Part shown: piece by piece, positions 24,930 through 32,990 of the stretch | Numbering within the stretch: the first letter of the stretch is position 1 | Layout of the letters: every line of letters starts with the position of its first letter | The notes under the pieces: model-generated | The model's input: the letters and a program-made list of their open reading frames with translations, nothing else | What the model was told of the DNA's origin: nothing | The model's database searches: none | Position numbers and translations under genes: made by a program | Source: Streptomyces liliifuscus | GTDB lineage: Bacteria; Actinomycetota; Actinomycetes; Streptomycetales; Streptomycetaceae | Direction: 5' to 3' | Assembly: GCF_016598615.1 (NCBI RefSeq) | Contig: NZ_CP066832.1 | Location: 1-64,000 of the forward strand | Length of the DNA: 64,000 bases

Positions 24930-26132
24930 CTATCGCCTGAGTGGTCGTGCGGCGCGGGCGCGCCGTGCGGCGCGGAAGGCCTCGGCGGGATCGTCGCAGG
25001 CTCCGGGTGCGGGACGCCACTCGTCGGCGCGCCAGAGGGTGAAGGGGTACCAGCGGCCGTCGGGGCCCGGGCGGATCTGGACTCCGGCGGTCGTGTCGGT
25101 GAGCGCACTGCCGTCGATGGTGATGGTCCCGAGGCCGACAGCGCGGGAGGCGTGGACGGTCTCTCGTGCCCATTCCAGGACGTCGATGGTTGCTGGGGTG
25201 GCGGCGAGGGTGGCGTGGGCGCCGGCCGGGCCGCCGTGGCGGTAGCCGATCATCATCGCCCGCAGGGTGGCTTCGGGGATGCCGGTGGCGTGCTGGGCGG
25301 CCTCCAGATGGTCCGCGCCGTCGGGGCTGGCGAGGATGCGCAGGATGTCGGCCAGCTCGTCGTGGGGCGCAGCGGCGGTGCCGGCCAGGACGGTCCGAGC
25401 GCGGGCGGCAGCATCGGTGGTCATCCACATCAGGTCCCGGGCTCGGGGCCCGGGGAGGGGTGGGTCGCTCCAGGTGAGGTTGCTGACGGCATCGAGGTCG
25501 AGGTCCGGCGGGGGCTGTGGGGGGCGGTGGGCGGCCAGTGCGTAGAGCTGGGTGGCGCGCACGGTGCCGTTGGTGTCTGCGGGGAGGGGGCCGGGGTCGG
25601 CGCCGTCGACGAGGTCGCGTACGTGGGCGGCGAGGGCGCGGGCGGTCATGCCGCGGGCGCCGAGCAGCAGGGAGGGGGTGGCGGCGAGGCGTTCGGCGAC
25701 GGCGTGGCCGAGGGCTGCGCTGTGGTCGCAGACGCGGTGGGTCCGGCCGGTGGGGCAGGAGCAGGAGAAGGTGATGCCGTCGGCCGGCGGGGCGATGGAG
25801 ATGCCGCCGGCGTGCCCGGAGTCGGCGATCGTGGCGGGGATCCGGTTGGCGACGAGGTCGGCAACGGCCTGAGGGTCGTCGGCGAGCTTGGCTGCCAGCG
25901 TGTCCCATTGGGCCGCGGTCAGCTCGGGGACGTGGATCGCGGCCTGGTGGGTGGCCTTCTTCGCGGCGACGGGGGCGCTGATTCTGCCCGGCTGAGTCTG
26001 GATCTGGGCGACGGCGCCGTTGCGCGCGAGGTTGAGGCCCTTGCCGTAGGAGCCGGAGCCGTTGGTGGCGAGGTGGAAGGCCTGTTTCCAGGCGCCGGCC
26101 AGGGGTGCGAGGGATCGGGCGGTGCCGGTCAT
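24930..26132 (-). CDS. SWIM zinc-finger protein
   Basis: A 400-residue protein with the SWIM motif CxC-xn-CxH: Cys124 and Cys126 in FSCSCP, Cys135 and His137 in VCDH. SWIM domains bind nucleic acid or proteins and in bacteria are typically encoded beside SNF2-family helicases. Here the ATG overlaps the stop of the SNF2 gene by four bases (ATGA), so the two products are probably made in fixed ratio and act as a complex. The C-terminal ~200 residues are helical, with no nuclease motif that I can see. The same DNA has a much longer open frame in another phase, but its composition is shadow-like. Confidence 0.88.
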   Translation of the reverse strand: MTGTARSLAPLAGAWKQAFHLATNGSGSYGKGLNLARNGAVAQIQTQPGRISAPVAAKKATHQAAIHVPELTAAQWDTLAAKLADDPQAVADLVANRIPATIADSGHAGGISIAPPADGITFSCSCPTGRTHRVCDHSAALGHAVAERLAATPSLLLGARGMTARALAAHVRDLVDGADPGPLPADTNGTVRATQLYALAAHRPPQPPPDLDLDAVSNLTWSDPPLPGPRARDLMWMTTDAAARARTVLAGTAAAPHDELADILRILASPDGADHLEAAQHATGIPEATLRAMMIGYRHGGPAGAHATLAATPATIDVLEWARETVHASRAVGLGTITIDGSALTDTTAGVQIRPGPDGRWYPFTLWRADEWRPAPGACDDPAEAFRAARRARAARPLRR

Positions 26133-29100
26133 CGGGTTCCCAGGGAGACGAGGGCGGTGAGCTCGGTGTCGTCGAGTTCGGTGAGGGCGCCTTCGCCGGA
26201 GGTGAGGACGGCGTCGGTCAAGGCCCGCTTGCGGGCGAGGAGTTCGTTGATGTGGTCCTCGACGGTGCCCTCGGTGATCAGGTGGTGGACCTGGACGGTG
26301 CGGTGCTGTCCGATGCGGTGGGCGCGGTCGGTGGCCTGGTCCTCGACGGCGGGGTTCCAGGGCCGGTCGTAGTGGATGACGTGCTCGGCCCGGGTGAGGG
26401 TCAGTCCGGTGCCGGCCGCCTTGACGGACAGGATGAACACCGGGGCTGGGTCGGGGTCGTGCTGGAAGGCGTCGACGAGGTGCTGGCGGCGGGCTGGAGG
26501 GGTGCCGCCGTGGAGGAAGCGGACGGAGCGGCCGCGGGCGCGCAGGTGGTGCTCGAGGATGCGGCCCATCTGGATGTATCCGGTGAAGACGAGGGCGGCT
26601 TCGCCCCGGTCGGCGAGGGTCGCGGTGAGGTCGTCCAGGGCTGCGAGTTTGCCGGAGCGGTGGGCGAGGCCGGCCGGTTCGGCGTCGTCCAGGGGTTCCT
26701 TGAGGTAGAGGGTGGGGGTGTTGCAGATCTGGCGTAGGGCCTGGAGCAGCTTCAGGACCAGGCCGCGGCGTTCGATCCCGCTGCTGGTGGTGATCTTGTG
26801 CATGGTGTCGCGGACGATCGCCTCGTACAGGCCGGTCTGTTCGTCGGTGAGGGCGACGACGCGGTGGTGGTGGATCTTGCCGGGCAGCTCGGGGGCGATG
26901 CCGGGGTCGCTCTTGCGCCGGCGGAGCATGAACGGGGCGATGAGCCGGGCGAGCCCTGCGGCGGCGGGCGCGCCCGGGTCTTTCTCGACGGCTCCGTAGC
27001 GGGCGCGGAACGCGGCGCGGGTGCCGAAGAGGCCGGGGTTGGTCCAGTCGAGGATGGCCCATAGCTCCGTGAGGTTGTTCTCGACGGGGGTGCCGGTGAC
27101 CGCGAGCCGGGACCGGGCGGGTAGGTCGCGCAGTGCCTTGGCGGTGGCGGAGGCTGGGTTCTTGATGTGCTGGGCCTCGTCGGCGACGACCAGGCCCCAG
27201 TGGGTGGCGGCGAGGTCGGGGTCGCGGCGCAGGGTGCCGTAGGTGGTGATGACGACCGTGGTGTGGCCGAGCGCATCGGTGTCGAGGGTGCGGCCGGTGC
27301 CGTGGTACCGGAGAACGGCGGTGTCCGGGGCGAAGCGGGCGATCTCGCGCTGCCAGTTCGTGATGAGGGAGGCTGGGCAGACCACGAGGGTCGGGCCGGC
27401 GGCTTCGCCGGCCGTTTCGGCGCGGTGGAGGTGCAAGGCGATGGTCGTCAGCGTCTTGCCCAGGCCCATGTCGTCGGCGAGGAGCGCGCCGAAGCCCAGG
27501 TCGAGGGTGTGGGCGAGCCAGGTCAGGGCCCGCTGCTGGTAGTGGCGCAGGTTCGCGTTCAGGCTGGTCGGCGGTGGTACGGGGCGGGGGTCGTCGGGGG
27601 CTTGGCGCAGGGCGTCGACGAGGGTGGCCAGCGTGCCGGCGGGCCGGACGTCGAGGGTTTCGCCGTCGAGGGTGAGGGTGCCGGACAGGGCGGCGGCGAG
27701 CGCGTCGAGAGAGGGCAGGGGCGCCAGTTCGCGGTGGCGGGCGCGGCGGGCGGTGTCGGGGTCGATGAGCAGCCAGCGGCCGCGCATGCGGATCAGCGGC
27801 CAGGCGGCGTCGGCGAGGGCGGTCATCTCGTCCTCGGTCAGCGGTTCGCCGTCGAGGCTGATGTGCCAGCGGCAGTCCACGAGGCGGTCCAGGGCCAGGA
27901 AGCCGCTGCCGGGGGTGAACTCGTCGTCGGCGTCGTGGCGGCGGCCGATGACGGCGGTGGCGGTGAGCGCGCCGAGGAGCGCGGTTGGCCAGTGGACGGT
28001 GATGCCGGCCGCGGCGAGCGGGGAGACGGCGTGGTCGTGAAGCCGGGCGAGGTCCTCGGCAGAGAGGGTGAGGCGGCGGGGGCGGTCCTGTGCGGCGAGG
28101 TCGCCGAGCGGCGGGAAGTGGCGGGCGCCGCGGCGCAGCGCGCGGCGTACGCCGGGCAGGACGGCGGGGGTCAGGGTGGAATGGCTGGGGTGGCCCTCCC
28201 AGATGCTGCTCGCCGGCACGGGTTCGTCGTGGTCGTCGGTGGCCAGGAGCAGGACGGCCTGGGCGGTGGGGGCGTGCTCGGTGTTCTCGGGTTCCTTGAT
28301 GCGCAGCGTGAGGCGGGCAGCGGGGCGGGGGTCGGCGGCGTCCTCGATCGCGTCGGCCCAGGCCCACAGCTCTGCGCTGGGCTCGGTGTCGGGTGTCGGG
28401 GTGCTGGTGAACGGGCCGGGGCCCAGGAGGGGGGCGGCACCAGGGGTTCGGACCATCGCGTCGGCGACGGCGTCGAGTAGGGGCCAGAGGGCGTGCTCGG
28501 GCGCCGGGACGCGCAGGGGGCTGTGTCCGGCGAGGAGGCAGTGTCCCTCGGGGGCCATCCGGGCGGCGGCCTCGGTGACGGCGGTGCGCAGTGGATCGGT
28601 GATCGGACCGATGCGCCAGCAGCCCTGGCCGTCGGCGGTCAGGGCGGGATAGACGCGCTGTTGGGCCACGCACTCCACGGCCAGGCGAAGGCCTGCTCGC
28701 CATCCGGTGACGGAGGGGTGCTCGCCTTCGCGGGGGGCGAGGAGTGCGGGCAGGGCGAGGCCGACGGGGACCGCGATGCCCGTCACGGTGGCGCGGCGCG
28801 GCATGATGCCGCCGGAGCTGGCGAGGACGAGGTCGCGGGCGACCGGCTGAAGCGGCGGAGGCAGGTGGCCGGGAGCGAGCAGGGGTGCGCCGTCGGGCTG
28901 GAACAGCATCCACGCGGTCCGGCCGGGGTGGCGCGAGGGCAGCAGGGTCAGGGCGGCGCCGTCGGCGAGGGCCTGCTCGAGAAGGCGGTGGGCGGCGAAC
29001 AGGTCGGCCGGGCCGGCGGGGAGGGCGCGCGGCGGCTCCTGGTTCTCTGTCGGCGCGGGCGGCATGGGGAGCGCGGGTTGGACGGGCGCCGCGGCCGCCG

Positions 29101-29992
29101 CCGGTTCGGTCGCAGCCGGGGGCTCGGCGTCGGCGCCGAGGGCGTTCTGCAGGGCCTGGAGGAGCCGGTCGGCTGCTTCGGCCCGGGCCTGCCGCTTGGT
29201 GGGGCCGGCTCCTTCGCCGGTGAGCTGCCGACCGCGGTGGATGGCGGTGACCGTGGCCGTGAAGCCGGTGGGCGCCGGTGTGGGGGGCCGGTAGTCGGGC
29301 CGGGTGATGTGGCCGGCCTGGTGGAACTCGTTCAAGGCCGACACGGGGTTGGCTTCGGCTGCTGGAGCGGGCGCTTGGGGCTGGGCGGCGGGCGTGTCCC
29401 AGTTCCACTCGGGTACCGCGCGATCGGCGAGGGGGTCCGGCAGGTTGGCGAGCGCGGCGATGAGGGTGGTCATGGCCTGCTGCCGTGCCGCCTTACGGGT
29501 GCGGGCCCGCTGGGCGCTGCCGGTGATGTCACGGCCAGCTGGTGCGAAGGTGGCCTGTGCGACGAAGAACGGCTGGCCGTCATCCCCCTGTCCCTCCCGG
29601 ACGGTCGCGGAGGGGGTTCGCAGCAGTTGGGCGTGCATGGAGATGATGCTCGGCGCCAGGGCCGGGTTGGCGGCGACGGCGGTGATGGCGGCTTGCTGTA
29701 CGGGCGGCCAGACGTCTGAACCGCCCGTGTCGAACAGCACGGTCCGCAGGGCGGCGACGTCGAGGTGGCCCCGGGCGATGCGACGGGTGGCTTCGGACGC
29801 GACCGCAGCAGCGGATGTGCCCTGGGCGACGACGCGTTGAAGCGTGCTGCGGAAGGCGTCCGCGTCCATCAGGGCCAAGGACGTGCTCTCGACCGAGGCG
29901 TCGGCGCGGGAGGGCGGGATCTGAACTCGGGGCGTACGGGCGGCCAGCGCTGCGGGACTGATGGGCTGCAGGCGGTCGATGGACAAAGACAC
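26129..29992 (-). CDS. SNF2-family helicase with N-terminal dsRNA-binding-like domains
   Basis: A 1287-residue protein. The SNF2 motor occupies about residues 815-1280: motif I LLADDMGLGKT near 845, Ia LVVCPASLITNW, II VVADEAQHI near 940, III LAVTGTPVENN, IV, V TGLTLTRAEHVIHYD and VI QATDRAHRIGQ near 1225. Before it are two regions with double-stranded-RNA-binding-domain features. The clear one is at 216-284: PVSALNEFHQAG, an aromatic F-T-A-T-V strand, GEGAGPTKRQARAEAA and LLQAL. A weaker one at about 108-184 has RTRKAARQQAMTTLI. The two halves are joined by Ala/Pro-rich linkers. dsRBDs on an SNF2 motor are unexpected, since SNF2 proteins track on duplex DNA. It is coupled to the SWIM gene. 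Its promoter region shares the motif at 30.1 kb. Confidence 0.88.
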   Translation of the reverse strand: MSLSIDRLQPISPAALAARTPRVQIPPSRADASVESTSLALMDADAFRSTLQRVVAQGTSAAAVASEATRRIARGHLDVAALRTVLFDTGGSDVWPPVQQAAITAVAANPALAPSIISMHAQLLRTPSATVREGQGDDGQPFFVAQATFAPAGRDITGSAQRARTRKAARQQAMTTLIAALANLPDPLADRAVPEWNWDTPAAQPQAPAPAAEANPVSALNEFHQAGHITRPDYRPPTPAPTGFTATVTAIHRGRQLTGEGAGPTKRQARAEAADRLLQALQNALGADAEPPAATEPAAAAAPVQPALPMPPAPTENQEPPRALPAGPADLFAAHRLLEQALADGAALTLLPSRHPGRTAWMLFQPDGAPLLAPGHLPPPLQPVARDLVLASSGGIMPRRATVTGIAVPVGLALPALLAPREGEHPSVTGWRAGLRLAVECVAQQRVYPALTADGQGCWRIGPITDPLRTAVTEAAARMAPEGHCLLAGHSPLRVPAPEHALWPLLDAVADAMVRTPGAAPLLGPGPFTSTPTPDTEPSAELWAWADAIEDAADPRPAARLTLRIKEPENTEHAPTAQAVLLLATDDHDEPVPASSIWEGHPSHSTLTPAVLPGVRRALRRGARHFPPLGDLAAQDRPRRLTLSAEDLARLHDHAVSPLAAAGITVHWPTALLGALTATAVIGRRHDADDEFTPGSGFLALDRLVDCRWHISLDGEPLTEDEMTALADAAWPLIRMRGRWLLIDPDTARRARHRELAPLPSLDALAAALSGTLTLDGETLDVRPAGTLATLVDALRQAPDDPRPVPPPTSLNANLRHYQQRALTWLAHTLDLGFGALLADDMGLGKTLTTIALHLHRAETAGEAAGPTLVVCPASLITNWQREIARFAPDTAVLRYHGTGRTLDTDALGHTTVVITTYGTLRRDPDLAATHWGLVVADEAQHIKNPASATAKALRDLPARSRLAVTGTPVENNLTELWAILDWTNPGLFGTRAAFRARYGAVEKDPGAPAAAGLARLIAPFMLRRRKSDPGIAPELPGKIHHHRVVALTDEQTGLYEAIVRDTMHKITTSSGIERRGLVLKLLQALRQICNTPTLYLKEPLDDAEPAGLAHRSGKLAALDDLTATLADRGEAALVFTGYIQMGRILEHHLRARGRSVRFLHGGTPPARRQHLVDAFQHDPDPAPVFILSVKAAGTGLTLTRAEHVIHYDRPWNPAVEDQATDRAHRIGQHRTVQVHHLITEGTVEDHINELLARKRALTDAVLTSGEGALTELDDTELTALVSLGTR

Positions 29993-30075
29993 TCCCCCAG
30001 TAGCCGGACGCCGTCGAGACCGCTCCCATTGTGACCTGCCGGCGCGTCAGGTCGACGCCGTACACACAGAACACA

Positions 30076-30109
30076 GGTGTTGCGTATTCGTATTTCAGTA
30101 TGTAGATTG
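30076..30109. promoter_or_regulatory. Shared promoter/operator motif, copy 3
   Basis: GGTGTTGCGTATTCGT is identical to 851-866, followed by ATTTCAGTATGTAGATTG, which matches the ATTCCAGTATGTATTG block at 54.0 kb. It lies in the 213-bp divergent region between the SNF2 gene (leftward from 29992) and the gene at 30206. This is the best-preserved link between the two halves of the motif. Function inferred. Confidence 0.6.
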
Positions 30110-30205
30110 CTCATGTCGCCGGGTCAGACCGGCCCTCTTCCACTCCCTTGATCGCATTCGCTGCGGCCGCCTTCTTGCGCGGCCGGGACGAAAGGTGGCT
30201 CCTCC

Positions 30206-30838
30206 ATGCCCCGAGACCTCCATCCCCTCTCCGCTGCGCCCCCGTCGCACGACCTGGCCTCCGACATGGTCGCCTCCGTCCTGGCCGACATCGAGTACCG
30301 GCTCGGTGAACAACAGGGCTGGGACCTTCCTCCCCGCCTGTTCATGCTCCGTCTGCGGCCCCCGCGCGTGGAGGTGGAGTTCATCCCGGAGGTCGTCTGG
30401 AACCCGGTGGGGATCAACCCCGCCGACGCCTTGCGGCACCACGCAGAGGCGCTGCCGCCCGTACCGTCCCTCCTGGTCCCCGGCGAGGTGCATGAGGACT
30501 CCGTCTTCGCTGTTGGGTTCATGTTCGAGGGGTGGAACAAGCCGAAGAACGTCCAACTCCCGCCGGAACTGCGCATGCTGCGGGACAGCGGTGAACGGGT
30601 GAACCATCTCCTGCCCGGCCGCCAGGAAGTCCGGATCGTCCACGCCGTCGACCTCAACCAGCGCGCCGTCCACATCGTGCGGGCCCGCGGCGGGCAGCCC
30701 CGCCTGTCGGTCGCCGGACGAGAGGGCGCACCGGAGCTGGAGGGAACCATCCCCGTCGCCCTGGGCCGATTCGTGCACGCCCTCAACAGCGGCCCCGGCC
30801 AGCAGACCGAACACCCGGCGCCCCGCGCCCAGATGTGA
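30206..30838 (+). CDS. Hypothetical protein
   Basis: A 210-residue protein from ATG 30206, preceded by AAAGGTGGCTCCTCC with AAAGG and GGTGG as ribosome-site candidates. It is soluble, with beta-strand-like alternation (RLFMLRLRPPRVEVEFI, EVRIVHAVDLNQRAVHIVRA). No known motif. It is divergent from the SNF2 operon across the shared regulatory motif, and a near-adjacent gene follows, so it is likely the first gene of a small rightward operon. Confidence 0.65.
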   Translation: MPRDLHPLSAAPPSHDLASDMVASVLADIEYRLGEQQGWDLPPRLFMLRLRPPRVEVEFIPEVVWNPVGINPADALRHHAEALPPVPSLLVPGEVHEDSVFAVGFMFEGWNKPKNVQLPPELRMLRDSGERVNHLLPGRQEVRIVHAVDLNQRAVHIVRARGGQPRLSVAGREGAPELEGTIPVALGRFVHALNSGPGQQTEHPAPRAQM

Positions 30839-30846
30839 GGACCGAC

Positions 30847-31206
30847 ATGATCACGGACCCCATGCTGTTCCGCTTCACGGCGAGCGGGCCCACGCCCGAA
30901 GCGGCCTTCACCGCGTTCGCCGCCAAGGACCGCGAACAGCCGCACGATCCGTTCCGGCCCCGCGCGGACCTGTCGAAGGTGACCGAGGTGAAGGTCGCCG
31001 ACGGCCGAGACTGGCTGCGCGCCGACGGCTGCTTCGACGGCCAAGACGGCGGGCCGCTGTGCGAGGACGACGCCGACTGGCTCGCCGACCGCCTGATCGA
31101 GGACTACGACCCGATCGTCCGATCCGGCGCCGCCGCACTGCTGCTGCGCACGCTGGGAGACGAACCGACCTGGTGCTTTTTCGGGTGGAGCGCCCGGGGA
31201 GAGTAG
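30847..31206 (+). CDS. Hypothetical protein
   Basis: A 119-residue acidic protein. ATG 30847 has GAGG seven bases upstream; GTG 30835, overlapping the previous stop as GTGA, is an alternative. It has a helical N-terminal half (PEAAFTAFAAKDREQ) and an Asp-rich C-terminal half ending in an aromatic WCFFGW motif. It is co-directional and almost contiguous with the preceding gene. Family unknown. Confidence 0.6.
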   Translation: MITDPMLFRFTASGPTPEAAFTAFAAKDREQPHDPFRPRADLSKVTEVKVADGRDWLRADGCFDGQDGGPLCEDDADWLADRLIEDYDPIVRSGAAALLLRTLGDEPTWCFFGWSARGE

Positions 31207-31345
31207 CCCCCTCCACGCCCCGGCCGGTGCCCGCCGAACCCGCTCCGCCCGGTCCGGTGCCGTCGTACTAACCGCGACGGCACCGGACCGGCGAGCAGCG
31301 GCAAGCCAGAACCCGCCCGAACGCCCTTCGACTTCGAGGACCCCG

Positions 31346-31963
31346 ATGCCCGCCCCGGACACCCGACTCCGCGCCCGGCGCCTCGCCGACCGCCTCCCCC
31401 CTCTGCCCCCGGCCATGCGAGGCAACGCAGGCCGCGAACGCGCCCGTCACGCCTTCGTTACCCGCACCCTCACCACACTGTGCACGTACCGGAGCATCAC
31501 CGGTGACCGCGCGGAGGACTGGCGCCGGGTGGCCTCAGAACTCGCCATGCTTGGGCAGATGGCAGCCCTCGGAGGCATTTTCCAGGTGGCCGTCTTCGAA
31601 CTGGAGGCGCTCGCCAGGCAGACCGCCGGTCTCGAACCGGCGCTCGCAGGTCTTCCCTCCGGCACCGGCCCTCAGGGAGGAGACCTGATCTTCCCCTGGC
31701 AGGCCGACGAGGACGACTGGATCTCGGTGCCGGGCGGCCCGGCGGGGCCTTTCGTGTCGACGGCGATGGCCATGCCGAACCAGGCGGGTTTCGCCCGGAC
31801 CGTGGTCATGGTCAGCCAACGCCACCGGTACCACGCTGGATCGTCGCACACCGATGTCCACATCGAGGACGGAATGCGCGTCGAACGCCTGGACGCAGAG
31901 GTGGAGCGGGCCCGGGCCCGGGAGCAGTGGAACGAGGACCACTCTGCTTGGCACAACCGGTGA
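31346..31963 (+). CDS. Hypothetical protein
   Basis: A 205-residue protein from ATG 31346. Arg-rich N-terminus, then a helix-rich middle (SELAMLGQMAALGGIFQVAVFELEALAR near residues 65-92, possibly a buried helix pair rather than a membrane segment), then a more polar C-terminal half ending in a charged helix. No catalytic signature seen. It is the third gene of the rightward group starting at 30206, separated by 139 bp. Confidence 0.6.
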   Translation: MPAPDTRLRARRLADRLPPLPPAMRGNAGRERARHAFVTRTLTTLCTYRSITGDRAEDWRRVASELAMLGQMAALGGIFQVAVFELEALARQTAGLEPALAGLPSGTGPQGGDLIFPWQADEDDWISVPGGPAGPFVSTAMAMPNQAGFARTVVMVSQRHRYHAGSSHTDVHIEDGMRVERLDAEVERARAREQWNEDHSAWHNR

Positions 31964-32027
31964 TCGTGGTGGGGCGCCTGGTCGGATCAGCCGAGCGGCG
32001 AGAGGCGACGTGTCCCGGGCTATGCGG

Positions 32028-32228
32028 TCACCGCGCGTCGTCGTCCGCGTCCTCCATGGCGGGGGGCTCCTGCCAGGTCAGGGTGTCCAGTGGCCGCGGC
32101 AAGTTCCGGGCCGCGCCGGGCACGGCTCTCGTCACGGCGGACGCCTCGTCGCTGAAGAGGGCGACGGGGGCGCCCGGCGTACGGCCGGGCACTGATACTG
32201 GCGGGCTTGAGGTCTTCGTGGTGGTCAT
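32028..32228 (-). CDS. Small hypothetical peptide
   Basis: A 66-residue protein starting MTTTKTSSPPVSVPGR. The ATG at 32228 has AGGGGGA six bases upstream, which supports translation despite the short length. The first half is Thr/Ser/Pro-rich, the second has PRPLDTLTWQEPPAMEDADD. Small Thr/Pro-rich peptides of this kind in Streptomyces are sometimes ribosomally made precursor peptides, but no modification enzyme gene is adjacent, so I leave it unassigned. Confidence 0.5.
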   Translation of the reverse strand: MTTTKTSSPPVSVPGRTPGAPVALFSDEASAVTRAVPGAARNLPRPLDTLTWQEPPAMEDADDDAR

Positions 32229-32461
32229 CTGGTCCCCCTGATTCGTCCCGGGCCGGGCCCGGCTGGACGCCGGCGCGCAGGCCGGCTGCGAAAGCGTATA
32301 CAGATTCCGAACTGCGGCCCGAGGAGATTTCCTTCGGGCCGCATTCCCGTGTCAAGCCTGCCTCGCTCCCGACCGACCACCCGCCCGCCGCTCCTGGCAC
32401 GCCCGCCCGTGCTCACGTCTGCCGACGCGAACGCGTCGAGCACCGCCTCCGGCCCGAGCCG

Positions 32462-32758
32462 TTACCGCTCGTCCGCCGCTTCACGCTCACCCCCCGGGTG
32501 CCACCGGAGCGGTCGCACGGGGCGGCTCGGCTCGTAAACCCAGCGGGTGGGCTCGGCCGGCGCTGGGCCGCAGGCGGGGTCGGCGGCCTTGCCGACGACG
32601 TGGGCCATCTCGTCCATGAACAGCATGGTCGGCTTGGGCGGCACCATGACGACGTCCACCGCTGGTCCTCGCTCACGGACCGCGTGCGCCAGGTGGTGGA
32701 GCTCGTCGTGGCCGGGGTGGCGGTCCCGGATCTGGTGCTCGTCCACGAGCACGGTCAC
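32462..32758 (-). CDS. Small hypothetical protein
   Basis: A 98-residue protein from GTG 32758, overlapping the stop of the upstream gene by four bases (GTGA). A hydrophobic central strand (VDVVMVPPKPTMLFMDEMAHVV) is followed by a Pro-rich tail. No family recognised. It forms a small leftward unit with the 66-residue gene and the 685-residue gene upstream. Confidence 0.5.
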   Translation of the reverse strand: MTVLVDEHQIRDRHPGHDELHHLAHAVRERGPAVDVVMVPPKPTMLFMDEMAHVVGKAADPACGPAPAEPTRWVYEPSRPVRPLRWHPGGEREAADER

Positions 32759-32955
32759 ACGGCCGTCGGAGGTGTCCGCGAACGGTCCGAACTTTTGACC
32801 GGCGGCCTCCGGACCGAGTTCGCGGCCGCGACGGTGTGCAGGGCGCGCCGGAGCATGGCCGCGTACTGGTCGGCGTCGGCGTCACACGAGAGCGGTGCCT
32901 TTCCGCGTCCGATGGGGCCTATGAACGCTGTCGGGTCCGGCAGTTGATCGCTCAT
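32755..32955 (-). CDS. Small hypothetical protein
   Basis: A 66-residue protein starting MSDQLPDPTAFIGPIGRG at ATG 32955, 36 bp after the stop of the 685-residue gene, with AGAAAGAG upstream. It is four-base coupled to the following small gene. No motif seen. Confidence 0.5.
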   Translation of the reverse strand: MSDQLPDPTAFIGPIGRGKAPLSCDADADQYAAMLRRALHTVAAANSVRRPPVKSSDRSRTPPTAV

Positions 32956-32990
32956 CGTGCGGTTGCTCTTTCTTCCGGGGTCGGCGGGGT

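Noticed and set aside
24627..26372. A 581-residue Gly/Val-rich plus-strand frame
   Set aside because: Antisense to the SWIM gene and the SNF2 3' end; no start signal or domain.
24930..29408. A very long minus-strand frame in another phase than the SNF2 and SWIM genes
   Set aside because: Apart from its last 400 residues (the real SWIM gene) it is Arg/Pro/His-rich shadow sequence without domains; the SNF2 motifs are in the other frame.
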